Below, piece by piece: positions 9,264-17,216 of a stretch of 42,613 nt of DNA. The position numbers and the translations under genes are program-made. The stretch is taken from positions 1-42,613 of IMG/VR virus record IMGVR_UViG_3300040809_000386; one strand, written 5' to 3'. The notes under the pieces are model-generated. The model made no database searches. It was given only the letters and a program-made list of their open reading frames with translations, and was not told the DNA's origin. Every line of letters begins with the position of its first letter. Position 1 is the first letter of the stretch. Source of the stretch: a virus.

Positions 9264-11708
9264 TTAACCAAGTACTATGGCGTAAATATCAACTAATTCT
9301 TTGAGGACTACATCAGTAACTTCGGCGCCTTCACCAGCTGAACGCTGCCATTCTTCGCCGTTCCAAGTTTCAAGATATTCTTGGTCTGTGTTGTATCGAG
9401 TTTCACCTTCAAGCGGAGATGAATTTTGTTCTGCTTCTGTTCCAGCTGGAATAACTAGGCCAGTTGTGCCACCGAATTTTACATAGCCGTTATTTGTTGA
9501 TGCTAATATTAGATTGTTATTTGTAGTATTTAAAAATGTACTATCTTTCAAATCAAAATTTTCTGTTTCAACTACATTAGAAGAAGTAGTACGTCTCAAT
9601 TCTAAGTCGCTGTTTGATAGTGTAGTAGTAACAGTGTTATTATCAAACAGTACATCCCCTGTTGATAACCCGAGTAGATTAGTGCTATTACTATCTATAC
9701 TACCAACTATTGATCCTGCTGATCTAAAAATAATAGTATTATTTGTATCATGTGCATCTACGCTTGTCTGCCTGTCACTTGAATACGAGCCGCCAAAACT
9801 TAAATTTCCTGTTGAAAAACCTTCAAATAAATTTGAATCCGTGTTATATCGTATATCAGCTTGTAAGTTATTTCTTTGTATATCCGTGCCGTTACTTAAA
9901 ATTAAAGAAACATTATTATCTGTATTAAATAATCCAGTAACTGGAGATAGTGTTAAATCTCCATCAATAGTAGTTATTGTATTTCCGTTAATTCTAATAT
10001 TGCCTACATCAACTTTTGTTCCATCAATAAACGATCTTTCAAGACCGTTGCGTACTGTTATAGAACCAATACCACTAAAGTCAATTGTATTAGCATCTAT
10101 ACTAGTTGACCCAGTTTCAAAGTCTACAAAAAAGTTATCTCCAACTTTAAATGTACCGTCTGCATCAGTTGTTGTGTAATATATATTTCCAGAATTTAAT
10201 TCAGTAACTTCGTTTGCTGTAACAGTAAGTGTTCTATCATTTGATACATCTTTTCCTACGCCAATGTAAGCAAAATTATGTCCTATTAGATACATTAGTG
10301 TATTTGCGCCATCTGCTTCTGCACCTTTAGTACCATACACATTTGCTGAACCTATTGATCTTATTTCTGCACCAAATGTTGTGCCGTCGTTGGCTTTACC
10401 AGCAGTTCCGTTTGTTGCATATAATCCTCTATTAGCAAAGTATGTAAAGCTGTTTAGCCATTCTACTCTAACACCATTTGTCATTGTTATAGCGTCTACG
10501 CCCGGAGTAATAAATGTAGCTGCATGGAAAAGCATACTAGCTTCTCTAGTACTATCCCCTGTTGTTGCGCCATCAATTAACGCACCTTTGCCAGCATCAC
10601 CTTGATCAAAACCTCTTGGATCATTAGCACTTACAACACTACCTTTTGTAATAACTGTTACGTTTCTAATATACGGAGAGCGTTCTGTAATTATTGTATT
10701 AGCAGCAAAAGTAAACGCATGACCTGGACTATAAAAATCTTTAATTGTAAGATTTTCAATTGTAACATTTTGGTTCATTTCAAATGCATTGTTTGCATTT
10801 GTTCCGGCAGTAGGTTTAATAATACAGTTTCTAATATCTTCGCCTGATATGGTAATTCTTTCAGGAACAACTAAAGGAAATACTTCTTCATATTCTCCCG
10901 GATAAACGTGAATAGTCACCGGACCTTGTGTACTTGCATCAACTACGCTAAGAGCATGTGACAATGTACGGAATGCTCCGTGTTGATGGTCACCAACGTT
11001 AGTATTACTACCAAGTGTACTTACATAAAATATATTGCCTTGACGCCTTGCTAATGCACTACTTTCTACAATTACATTATCTACATATGTAGAAGTACCA
11101 TTTAATAAATTACTGTATATTGCGTTCCAGCGTTTTGTTTGTATTCCTAATGCACTTGCGTTTGAACTATCCGGTATAAGATCACTATTAACATCAGCTT
11201 CAAAGTCAACGCTGTCTTCATCGCCGTCACCTAATACTAAACTTCCTCCAAATGTTATGTCGCCAGTTGAATGTATATTACCTGTTGAATTCCAAGAGCT
11301 TTGTATTTCAATTGTGCCTGTGCCGTTTGGTCTTATTTCAATATTTGTATTATCAGTAGTAGAACTAAGTTCATTTCCGTCAAACTTTAAATTTGCAGTT
11401 TCAATACCGGTTGCAAAAATATCTCCTGTTGAATTTAAATTAATAGTATTTTCAACTAACTGGGTTATTGAGTTTCCTTGTAATTCAAAACTGCCTAAGT
11501 TAAAAGTACCAGTTGTTATTACATTAGTTGTTCTAATCGGTGAGATTGTAGTAAGTACGTCAGGACTTGCCATCGAAGTAGTGTTAATACCAATTCGACT
11601 ATTGTTAACATCTAGGTAAAGTAAATCTGTTTCAAACGCAAGGTCGACACCTTGACGTTCAAGATTAGACTTGAGTACTCCACCGCCGATTCTACCTACT
11701 TGCGACAT
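9264..11708 (-). CDS. Beta-helix tail protein (814 aa), paralogue of the 1110-aa protein
   Basis: The N-terminus (GRIGGGVLKSNLERQGVDLA, then LLYLDVNNSRIGI) and the beta-helix core (from about residue 225: VGDHQHGAFRTLSHALS, IHVYPGEYEEVFPLVVPE) align with the 1110-aa neighbour. It lacks the LamG cassette: the sequence runs straight from LYATNGTAGK to TTFGAEIRSIGSANVYG. Two RYNTxxxxFE/LE fibre motifs lie near the C-terminus. The ATG at 11708 has a GGGAG ribosome site and a late element 24 nt upstream. It is likely a tail or virion surface protein, and the shared ends suggest both paralogues dock to the same partner. No T4 gene number can be assigned with confidence. Confidence 0.72.
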   Translation of the reverse strand: MSQVGRIGGGVLKSNLERQGVDLAFETDLLYLDVNNSRIGINTTSMASPDVLTTISPIRTTNVITTGTFNLGSFELQGNSITQLVENTINLNSTGDIFATGIETANLKFDGNELSSTTDNTNIEIRPNGTGTIEIQSSWNSTGNIHSTGDITFGGSLVLGDGDEDSVDFEADVNSDLIPDSSNASALGIQTKRWNAIYSNLLNGTSTYVDNVIVESSALARRQGNIFYVSTLGSNTNVGDHQHGAFRTLSHALSVVDASTQGPVTIHVYPGEYEEVFPLVVPERITISGEDIRNCIIKPTAGTNANNAFEMNQNVTIENLTIKDFYSPGHAFTFAANTIITERSPYIRNVTVITKGSVVSANDPRGFDQGDAGKGALIDGATTGDSTREASMLFHAATFITPGVDAITMTNGVRVEWLNSFTYFANRGLYATNGTAGKANDGTTFGAEIRSIGSANVYGTKGAEADGANTLMYLIGHNFAYIGVGKDVSNDRTLTVTANEVTELNSGNIYYTTTDADGTFKVGDNFFVDFETGSTSIDANTIDFSGIGSITVRNGLERSFIDGTKVDVGNIRINGNTITTIDGDLTLSPVTGLFNTDNNVSLILSNGTDIQRNNLQADIRYNTDSNLFEGFSTGNLSFGGSYSSDRQTSVDAHDTNNTIIFRSAGSIVGSIDSNSTNLLGLSTGDVLFDNNTVTTTLSNSDLELRRTTSSNVVETENFDLKDSTFLNTTNNNLILASTNNGYVKFGGTTGLVIPAGTEAEQNSSPLEGETRYNTDQEYLETWNGEEWQRSAGEGAEVTDVVLKELVDIYAIVLG

Positions 11709-11731
11709 TTATTGTTCTCCCTCTGACTATG

Positions 11732-11739
11732 TATTTATT
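11732..11739 (-). promoter_or_regulatory. T4-type late promoter (AATAAATA) for the 814-aa gene
   Basis: CAAATAAATA on the minus strand overlaps the stop codon of the 228-aa gene and sits 24 nt before the ATG at 11708. That spacing fits a late transcript with a short leader. Confidence 0.6.
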
Positions 11740-12421
11740 TGTCAAAGTTATGTAATACGGTGATATCTTTTCCAAAAGGTGGCGGAGATGTAAATCTTAG
11801 ATAATATCCCGTTGGTCTTACTTGGCCAGTTCCTGTAGGTGCGATATTATTCATGCTGAATACTGTATCTACAGTATTAGAAGCTGCGCCTAGTAACGTA
11901 AAATCTGTAGTTCCAACAGTTGTTATTTTATACTCTGTGCCTTGTGTTGCTGTTGTTACATCAATTTCCCCACCTAAATCACTTGCTGGAGGATTTTGTA
12001 TTATAGTATAGTTAGTTGTTGCTATTTGAAAAACGTTTTCAACAAATACTAAAATATGTCTTTCTTGAGAAGGTGCAAATGAAGTATTGTTTGCTAACTT
12101 ACCAAATATAATGTTAGTTGCGTCAGCACCTGTTAACGTTTGTTGAACAATGCCCGGATCTCGGTTAGGTTCTTTAAATCTAATCTGTCTCCAACCGCCA
12201 TCTTGGTATGCTTCAAATTGATTACTCGTAGTGTCATATCTAACTTGGCCTTCAGTTTGTGCTGTAGCAATTCCAAATTCGCTTGGTCGTTCAGATGAAA
12301 CGCCTTTTGGTACTAACAATGCACGTTCGCTATCAATAATTACTTGATTGTCGATATCGTACTGTACACCTTTTCCTGTAATACTTCTTGAGTTAGTAGT
12401 TTGACGCTTTATCAATCTCAT
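11735..12421 (-). CDS. Virion structural protein with inserted GTTDFT module (228 aa)
   Basis: The N-terminal half carries the fibre motif ERPSEFGIATAQTEGQVRYD followed by TTSNQFEAYQDGGW, also found in the 1110- and 814-aa proteins. Residues about 150-200 hold a module (YKITTVGTTDFTLLGAASNT, then a Gly/Thr stretch) that recurs in the next gene. The C-terminus (YYLRFTSPPPFGKDITVLHN) is beta-rich. It lies 4 nt after the 175-aa gene, so the pair is probably coupled. A tail-fibre or baseplate-attached structural protein is likely; the exact role is unknown. Confidence 0.62.
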   Translation of the reverse strand: MRLIKRQTTNSRSITGKGVQYDIDNQVIIDSERALLVPKGVSSERPSEFGIATAQTEGQVRYDTTSNQFEAYQDGGWRQIRFKEPNRDPGIVQQTLTGADATNIIFGKLANNTSFAPSQERHILVFVENVFQIATTNYTIIQNPPASDLGGEIDVTTATQGTEYKITTVGTTDFTLLGAASNTVDTVFSMNNIAPTGTGQVRPTGYYLRFTSPPPFGKDITVLHNFDK

Positions 12422-12425
12422 TTTA

Positions 12426-12953
12426 TTATACTTCCAAATAGCTTACTGTTGCTGATAATACAGTATATCTCGATGTACGAGCTTCGCCTGATCCTGCGCC
12501 TGCGCCTGTTGCAACGAAGATAGTTCCAATATTACTATCAACTGCTCCAATTGATGTAAAGTCTGTTGTTCCTGGGGTAGTAATTACATATTCTTTTCCA
12601 GCTACAAAGCTACCTGCTTGTACAGGAGTATCTACAAATTCTGGTTCAGATTGAAATCTAATTTTATCGCCTTGGCTAAGAACAATTTTTTCATTATCGA
12701 ATGTAAATGTCTCTCCTGCAGGTAACTCTAAGTTGTTTATAACTCGAGTTACATAGTTATCAGTTGCTTCGCCTTGTCGTACTAAATGTATATCAAATTG
12801 AGCAGTTGTTGAACCATTATTACAAACTAAAATATTTGTAATAGCATATGTTTTGTTTTCAGGTACTGCGCCTGCATACGCACCGGGGTTATTACCTTCC
12901 GGATCTAATATATCTACGTATGTTTGTCTTAATTGTGCGTTTACAATTGCCAT
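12426..12953 (-). CDS. Small virion structural protein with GTTDFT module (175 aa)
   Basis: This is a beta-sandwich-like protein beginning MAIVNAQLRQTYVDILDP and ending SYLEV. Residues about 112-157 hold the cassette YVITTPGTTDFTSIGAVDSN followed by a short Gly/Ala run, clearly related to the one in the 228-aa neighbour. The flanks (FQSEP before, RTSRYTVLSATVSYLEV after) look like one domain that the cassette interrupts. Nine nt separate it from the gene upstream. A decoration or fibre-adaptor role is an inference from context. Confidence 0.6.
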   Translation of the reverse strand: MAIVNAQLRQTYVDILDPEGNNPGAYAGAVPENKTYAITNILVCNNGSTTAQFDIHLVRQGEATDNYVTRVINNLELPAGETFTFDNEKIVLSQGDKIRFQSEPEFVDTPVQAGSFVAGKEYVITTPGTTDFTSIGAVDSNIGTIFVATGAGAGSGEARTSRYTVLSATVSYLEV

Positions 12954-12962
12954 TTTGCTTCC

Positions 12963-13997
12963 TTAAAATAACATGCTGAATAGCAGTGATCTATTTTTAC
13001 TTATTAATTCATCTCGTGTTTGTTCTTTATTCACAAAAAACAAACCTGTTTTTCCGTTAGATTGATCTGAAGCATATAATTTAATGCCTTCACTAGTATA
13101 TAACGGTTCTAAATTTTCAGGTGACACATCGTCTAAACCCGGAACACTTGTTAATACTAATGAATCTTCAACTTTAACTCCGCCAACTCCTGGCGCCCTA
13201 AGAACTAAATCAGCATCACTTGCTAGTGTTTCAATAGTAGTTCCTGTAACTCTTATTTGATCAAATTCCCAACGGTCTGCATACAGTTGAGAAACTATAT
13301 TATTGTCTATTGCAAATTTTATTACACTTGGATTGCTTGTTGTTTCTTCGTCTTCAATAATACTAGTAACTGATAACGATCCGTCACCAATTTGACTTAA
13401 GAAAACATTAGCAAAGTTATATGCAACATAATCTGCTACACCTTGAACATTGGTTAATGCGTCTGGATTTCTTAATGCTCCATTAATATTGCCGCCGGCG
13501 TCATATTCAAATGTGCCGTATTCGTAGTTTACTACATTCTCAACAGATACAGTAGGTGCTGCGCCGGAACCTGTTGACGGATTTCCCGGGGTTAGCATTA
13601 AAGATGCTCCGCCAGTGTCTAGTCCACTTGTTCTAAGTTTTTGCAGGTTGCTTCCGCCGTCATAAATTATAAATCCGCTTATATCTTCATCATAACCAAA
13701 GTATGCATTAGCAATACTTCCTCGATTAATTTCTAATCCAGAAAATCTTTCAGTTCCTTGAATTCCATTTGAACCATCATCACCTTGATTAAGTGTAATA
13801 ACTCTATCTGTAATAACAGTATCAGTAGTTTCTAGTCTTGTAAAGTTTCCTTCAACTACTAAATCTCCAGTTACAAAAACTGTTCCTGCATCTAGTCCAG
13901 TATTAAGTTTTATGTAGCCGCCAGGTTGAACAGTTACAGTATAGTTACCGCTATCTGCAACTCCAGGTGTTCCTGCTATATTAAGATACTTAGACAT
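12963..13997 (-). CDS. Virion structural protein (344 aa)
   Basis: The protein begins MSKYLNIAGTPGVADSGNYT. It is beta-rich, with stretches typical of phage fibre and neck proteins (FVTGDLVVEGNFTRLETTDT, DRVITLNQGDDG). Its latter half shares short strings with the beta-helix tail proteins (DADLVLRAPGVGGVKVEDS resembles the STDLVLSSNGSGAVVIDD type). The start has AAGGA upstream that overlaps the U-tract of the preceding terminator. It is the first gene of the tail-surface run after the 134-aa gene. No enzyme motif is seen; function unknown. Confidence 0.6.
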   Translation of the reverse strand: MSKYLNIAGTPGVADSGNYTVTVQPGGYIKLNTGLDAGTVFVTGDLVVEGNFTRLETTDTVITDRVITLNQGDDGSNGIQGTERFSGLEINRGSIANAYFGYDEDISGFIIYDGGSNLQKLRTSGLDTGGASLMLTPGNPSTGSGAAPTVSVENVVNYEYGTFEYDAGGNINGALRNPDALTNVQGVADYVAYNFANVFLSQIGDGSLSVTSIIEDEETTSNPSVIKFAIDNNIVSQLYADRWEFDQIRVTGTTIETLASDADLVLRAPGVGGVKVEDSLVLTSVPGLDDVSPENLEPLYTSEGIKLYASDQSNGKTGLFFVNKEQTRDELISKNRSLLFSMLF

Positions 13998-14010
13998 TCA
14001 TTTTCCTTAA

Positions 14011-14035
14011 AAAATGTAGGGGATTGCTCCCCTAC
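14011..14035 (-). terminator. Rho-independent terminator after the 134-aa gene
   Basis: GTAGGGG (14016-14022) and CCCCTAC (14029-14035) form a perfect 7-bp GC-rich stem around a 6-nt loop. On the minus strand it is followed by ATTTTTT. It sits 11 nt after the stop of the 134-aa gene, and its U-tract runs into the ribosome site of the next gene. Confidence 0.85.
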
Positions 14036-14045
14036 TTTTCTATTC

Positions 14046-14450
14046 TTAGTCAGCTTCAAAATCATCTGCACCAGTGAATGAATCATCTGTTCCAGCTTCT
14101 TCCATTTCAACTGCGCCGTCATCTGTAGCATTACTAAAGTTCCAAGCAATTTTTGTGCCTGAGTCAAGTGTTACCATACGTCCTGCAATTTTTGTAACTT
14201 GACGAGCTGTTCCGCCATCGTCTTTTACAGTAATAGTCATATCGCCTACTGCTAAAGTACCTTGTGCTTTATCAGCTAGAGTACAATCTTCTGTGTTTGT
14301 GCCGTCTGTGCAACGGAACTTTTTAGATCCTAATTGCTTTACAATCCAACCGTTTGCTTCAGCTTGTCCTGTAGCACGGAAACGAACTTTGATTTCATTG
14401 CCGCCTGCTGTTGGCTCTCCAAAATATCTTTTATTAAGTGGTCTTCCCAT
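14046..14450 (-). CDS. Conserved marine T4-like virion protein (134 aa)
   Basis: The protein starts MGRPLNKRYFGEP, a start I associate with a conserved small protein of marine T4-like phages. The body is beta-rich with two paired Cys (FRCTDGTNTEDC) and the tail is very acidic (MEEAGTDDSFTGADDFEAD). It has its own late promoter, a three-hairpin leader and its own terminator, so it is probably expressed as one strong single-gene message. It lies close to the capsid gene. A head-decoration or capsid-associated role is plausible but unproven. Confidence 0.65.
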   Translation of the reverse strand: MGRPLNKRYFGEPTAGGNEIKVRFRATGQAEANGWIVKQLGSKKFRCTDGTNTEDCTLADKAQGTLAVGDMTITVKDDGGTARQVTKIAGRMVTLDSGTKIAWNFSNATDDGAVEMEEAGTDDSFTGADDFEAD

Positions 14451-14545
14451 TTGTTTTCTCCTATAAAAAGTAGTCCTATGCCCGTTCTATGGGCTACGCT
14501 GTGGTGCAGCATAAGTCCGCCTTGCGGCACACTATCTGACAATAG
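14451..14545 (-). promoter_or_regulatory. Three-hairpin 5' leader of the 134-aa gene
   Basis: Between the late promoter and the ATG the minus-strand RNA has three adjacent hairpins. CCGC-AAG-GCGG lies at 14517-14527, UAUGCUG-CACCA-CAGCGUA (7 bp, one U-G pair) at 14495-14513, and GCCC-AUAGAAC-GGGC at 14480-14494. The ribosome site UAGGAG follows. The U-G pair would be an A-C mismatch on the other strand, which points to function in this RNA. Likely effects are message stabilisation or translation control. Confidence 0.5.
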
Positions 14546-14553
14546 TATTTATC
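14546..14553 (-). promoter_or_regulatory. T4-type late promoter (GATAAATA) for the 134-aa gene
   Basis: TGATAAATA on the minus strand lies 96 nt before the ATG at 14450 and just after the terminator of the RNA gene at 14560-14807. It is the same element as at 9245 and 39834. Confidence 0.65.
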
Positions 14554-14559
14554 AAATAA

Positions 14560-14807
14560 GAAAAAAGCCCGACACAGTTATGCATCGAGCTTTTACTAAT
14601 AAAGGTGATAGGTTGGACTTTGAGAATACCAACAACCTCCTAGTAGCTCTCGCTATATTCGGAGGAGCCTAGCATCGGATAGTTACTTCCAAAAACATAT
14701 CTTTGTATCTCTACACTCATATGTTGCCACTACAGCTACTAGCCAAGTTGTGTCACTACGCAACACCGTTCCTTGCACTATCTAACTTAGACCGTCGCCT
14801 AACTTAT
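14560..14807 (-). ncRNA. Candidate novel structured small RNA (~250 nt)
   Basis: No convincing protein frame exists here, but the stretch has its own near-consensus sigma70 promoter and a strong terminator on the same strand. On the minus-strand RNA, GAUAGU (14777-14782) can pair with ACUAUC (14678-14683), closing a domain. Inside is a nested hairpin ACAUAU/AUAUGU (14719-14724 with 14695-14700) with an inner UGUA-GAGA-UACA. Next is CCUCC/GGAGG (14661-14665 with 14636-14640) around UAGC-GAGA-GCUA, and then GUUGG/CCAAC (14629-14633 with 14612-14616). Two GNRA tetraloops of the same type (GAGA) are notable. It lies between the capsid terminator and the next late promoter. I cannot match it to a named RNA family. 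The gene call rests on the signals plus foldability. Confidence 0.62.
14561..14594 (-). terminator. Terminator of the small RNA
   Basis: AAAAGCUCGA pairs with UCGGGCUUUU (10 bp, one U-G) around a 12-nt loop, followed by UUUUUUCUU on the minus strand. The wobble would be an A-C mismatch on the plus strand, so the terminator works leftward. Confidence 0.75.
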
Positions 14808-14813
14808 GTATTA

Positions 14814-14841
14814 ACTATAACATCATTACAAACAATGTCAA
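14814..14841 (-). promoter_or_regulatory. Sigma70-type promoter of the small RNA
   Basis: The minus strand has TTGACA (14836-14841), a 16-nt spacer, then TATAGT (14814-14819). No gene start follows on this strand until 14450, beyond a terminator, so the promoter serves the RNA. Confidence 0.7.
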
Positions 14842-14859
14842 CCACTTTTTTAAAAAAAA

Positions 14860-14891
14860 GTCAAAAAAATAGGCCCCGTAAGGCCTATTTT
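14860..14891 (-). terminator. Rho-independent terminator of the capsid gene
   Basis: AAATAGGCC (14867-14875) and GGCCTATTT (14882-14890) make a perfect 9-bp stem with a 6-nt loop. On the minus strand it is followed by a T-rich run. It lies about 20 nt after the stop of the major capsid gene. Confidence 0.85.
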
Positions 14892-14910
14892 CTGTTTAGT
14901 AAAACTAAAC

Positions 14911-16089
14911 TTAGCTAAAGCTAACTGCTGTGTCAGTAATGTCTACTTTACCCAAGTAGTCAGCTGCGTTACCAAGCGATGACGCAGTGTTATTCAACTC
15001 AACATATCCATAACGTGTCATGAATGATACTGTTGGTTCGAATGTACCTGGATCCAATACAACTCCTGAGCTCATTAGCGGGATGTATGGGCAATAGAAT
15101 GCCGCTGCATCTGATTCGCTTGAACCTTTGTAGCCGATTAGTACTGCTGAATCGTCAGCAGCATAAGTGTTTACATACACTTTCATAGCGTTGTTCAAAG
15201 TACCAACCATCTTAGTGTTAGTTGGGGCTTCAAAAGCACCTTCAGTTGTACGTGCAAACGCTGAAGTTGTAGCAGATTGTAGGATTGTTAACGCGAATGG
15301 CGATACAACAGCCCAGTTACCTGCACCTCTACGTGTGCGCTGTGCAATCAAGTTACTTACGCGGTTGATCTGCACTGCCAATGCGGCATGCTCGTCACCT
15401 ACGAATGTAGCTGTACCTGAAACACCTGTTTGTACATATGTTTCAGCAGCAGTACCAGCTAGTGTGTCTAAAGACGCTAGTACTTCTTGATCGATTTCAG
15501 CAGTAATCTCTTGTGCTAATGCAGCCATGATTTCTGCTTCTACGTCAATACCATGCATAGACTGTGCGTCTTGTGCAGCTTCAAACGTCCAGCGAGCTGA
15601 CAACTTACGTGTCTTAGCTTCAACTGTCTGCTTCAAGATTTGAATTGACATTCTGTTACCGGCTTCACCTTCAAGTGTCGCTGTTGCATCAGCTTTACCT
15701 GATGTAGCATTACCTGAATATGCTTCAGCAATTTTGAATGGGCTTAAAGCTTCTTCGCCTGCTGTTGCACCTGATGCGCCTGTACCTACTGTGTCTGAAT
15801 AACGAACACGTAGAGTGTGGATTTGACCCACAGGACCAGTCATTGGTTGTACGCCTACTAACTCGTTAGCAATAACGGTTGGCATTACACGTCTGATTAC
15901 TGGAAGAATCACACGGTTTAGTGTTGCAACGTTGCCCGCAGATGTTGCACCAGCTGTAGCACTCTCTGACAAGTACTTGCGAGTATTTTCTAGCGTAGCA
16001 GCCATAACAGACTTCTTGTTGCCTTGCAAGCCTTCAAGAAGAGCAGTTTTGGTGTCTACCCAGCGGCTTTCTAATAGTTCTGACATCAT
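14911..16089 (-). CDS. 23: Major capsid protein gp23
   Basis: HK97-fold T4-type major capsid protein, which builds the hexamers of the head. The N-terminal stretch SRWVDTKTALLEGLQGNKK, the IRRVMPTVIANELVGVQPMT motif, ARWTFEAAQDAQSMHGIDVE and the C-terminal TFEPTVSFMTRYGYVELNN are characteristic. The LLE near residue 19 fits the LxE/IxE cleavage sites used by the gp21 protease. At about 390 residues it is short against T4 gp23 (521), so insertion-domain sequence is reduced. Two ATGs abut (16089 and 16086); the second has the better spacing to GGAG. It follows gp22 by 11 nt and ends at a strong terminator, as expected for the most abundant virion protein. Confidence 0.96.
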   Translation of the reverse strand: MMSELLESRWVDTKTALLEGLQGNKKSVMAATLENTRKYLSESATAGATSAGNVATLNRVILPVIRRVMPTVIANELVGVQPMTGPVGQIHTLRVRYSDTVGTGASGATAGEEALSPFKIAEAYSGNATSGKADATATLEGEAGNRMSIQILKQTVEAKTRKLSARWTFEAAQDAQSMHGIDVEAEIMAALAQEITAEIDQEVLASLDTLAGTAAETYVQTGVSGTATFVGDEHAALAVQINRVSNLIAQRTRRGAGNWAVVSPFALTILQSATTSAFARTTEGAFEAPTNTKMVGTLNNAMKVYVNTYAADDSAVLIGYKGSSESDAAAFYCPYIPLMSSGVVLDPGTFEPTVSFMTRYGYVELNNTASSLGNAADYLGKVDITDTAVSFS

Positions 16090-16100
16090 TATCTCCTTAA

Positions 16101-17201
16101 TTATAATCCAGCAAGACGTTTAATATCAACCACATTACTTTGTGTTTCATCGTCTGCTTTAGTTGCTGTCATTGTTTCTTCTCTGTTGCCTGTAACTTCT
16201 TTGCCTTCTGTTAATGCTGCCTTACGCTTTGCTGGAGTATTTCCGTCGATAACCGATGGTAAGTACTTGTCAAACTGCTTTTGCAAACGGTCTGTCTGTA
16301 CTGATTCCAGTAAGTCTGTCATAATCTCGCGCTGATCGTTGCTCAAAGGAGCAATCAGTTCGTTCATAATCTTTTCTCTTTTTGCTGTTTCAACTAAACG
16401 CTGTTTTTCAACGTTAACTGATTCAGCTAAAGTTTTTGCCTTCGATGCAAATGCTTTTGCTTCTGCAAGTTGCTTGTTTTTAATATCAACAACTTTAAGA
16501 AGTTTAGCTACTTCTGAATTCTCATTCAAGTGGCTAGTTGTATATTCGCTTGCAAATGCTTCGAAGATTTTACGACCAAAATCGTTTCTTCGTGCTGTGT
16601 CAATGTCTTCTTTAAGTGCAGCAATTTCACCTTGCAGTGATTTGCCAACCATTTCAGATACTGCTGTAGCACTTCTTTCAATAAAGTTAGTCTTAACTTT
16701 ATTAAAGTGTGTTTTAGCTTCACGTACTAAACGTACTTTTGTTTCTGCTAAATCTTTCTTGTCTTCATGGAATTCTGAAATTTCATTAGACAGGGCATCT
16801 ACTACAAACTCTTCTAACTGGCTATAACTTTCAGCCAGTGCAGCTTTGTCTGCACGTAGTTCTTTAATTTCTGCTGCTAAATTTTCAGCAACAAAACCTT
16901 TTAGAAGATCTGCATTTTCACGCATTGCAACCGCATACTTTGCTTTTGCTTCTGCTAAACCTTTACGGTCTTCTTGGAATTCTGCAATCTCTTCTGCAAG
17001 ACGCTCGGAAAGCATTGAGTCGATAGCTTCAACCATAGTTGATTTATCGTGCTCATACTTTTGTGCAAATTCTTCACGAAGTTCAGCAGCTACTTGCTGC
17101 TTATTTTCAGAAACCTTTGCGTTCCACGCCTCTTCTAACTCAGCCCTGATTTCCTCTGAAACAACATCATTTTCAAACAGTGTTTTCAGTGCATCAATCA
17201 T
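16101..17201 (-). CDS. 22: Prohead core scaffold protein gp22
   Basis: A 366-aa, almost wholly helical, charged protein between gp21 and gp23, the T4 order. About four internal repeats of roughly 45 residues are visible, each with an E-I-x-E-x(2)-x-D-K-x-x-L-A-E core (AEEIAEFQEDRKGLAEAK, AAEIKELRADKAALAES, SNEISEFHEDKKDLAETK, QGEIAALKEDIDTARR), giving a long coiled coil. It forms the inner scaffold of the prohead and is normally degraded by gp21. ATG at 17201 with GGAG 8 nt before it. Confidence 0.9.
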   Translation of the reverse strand: MIDALKTLFENDVVSEEIRAELEEAWNAKVSENKQQVAAELREEFAQKYEHDKSTMVEAIDSMLSERLAEEIAEFQEDRKGLAEAKAKYAVAMRENADLLKGFVAENLAAEIKELRADKAALAESYSQLEEFVVDALSNEISEFHEDKKDLAETKVRLVREAKTHFNKVKTNFIERSATAVSEMVGKSLQGEIAALKEDIDTARRNDFGRKIFEAFASEYTTSHLNENSEVAKLLKVVDIKNKQLAEAKAFASKAKTLAESVNVEKQRLVETAKREKIMNELIAPLSNDQREIMTDLLESVQTDRLQKQFDKYLPSVIDGNTPAKRKAALTEGKEVTGNREETMTATKADDETQSNVVDIKRLAGL

Positions 17202-17216
17202 TGTGTTCTCCTAATT

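Noticed and set aside
9514-10179. 221-aa plus-strand frame
   Set aside because: Shadow of the 814-aa tail gene; no start signals and low-complexity composition.
14339-14542. 67-aa minus-strand frame spanning the leader of the 134-aa gene
   Set aside because: It overlaps the hairpin leader and the true gene in another frame and has no ribosome site; chance open frame.
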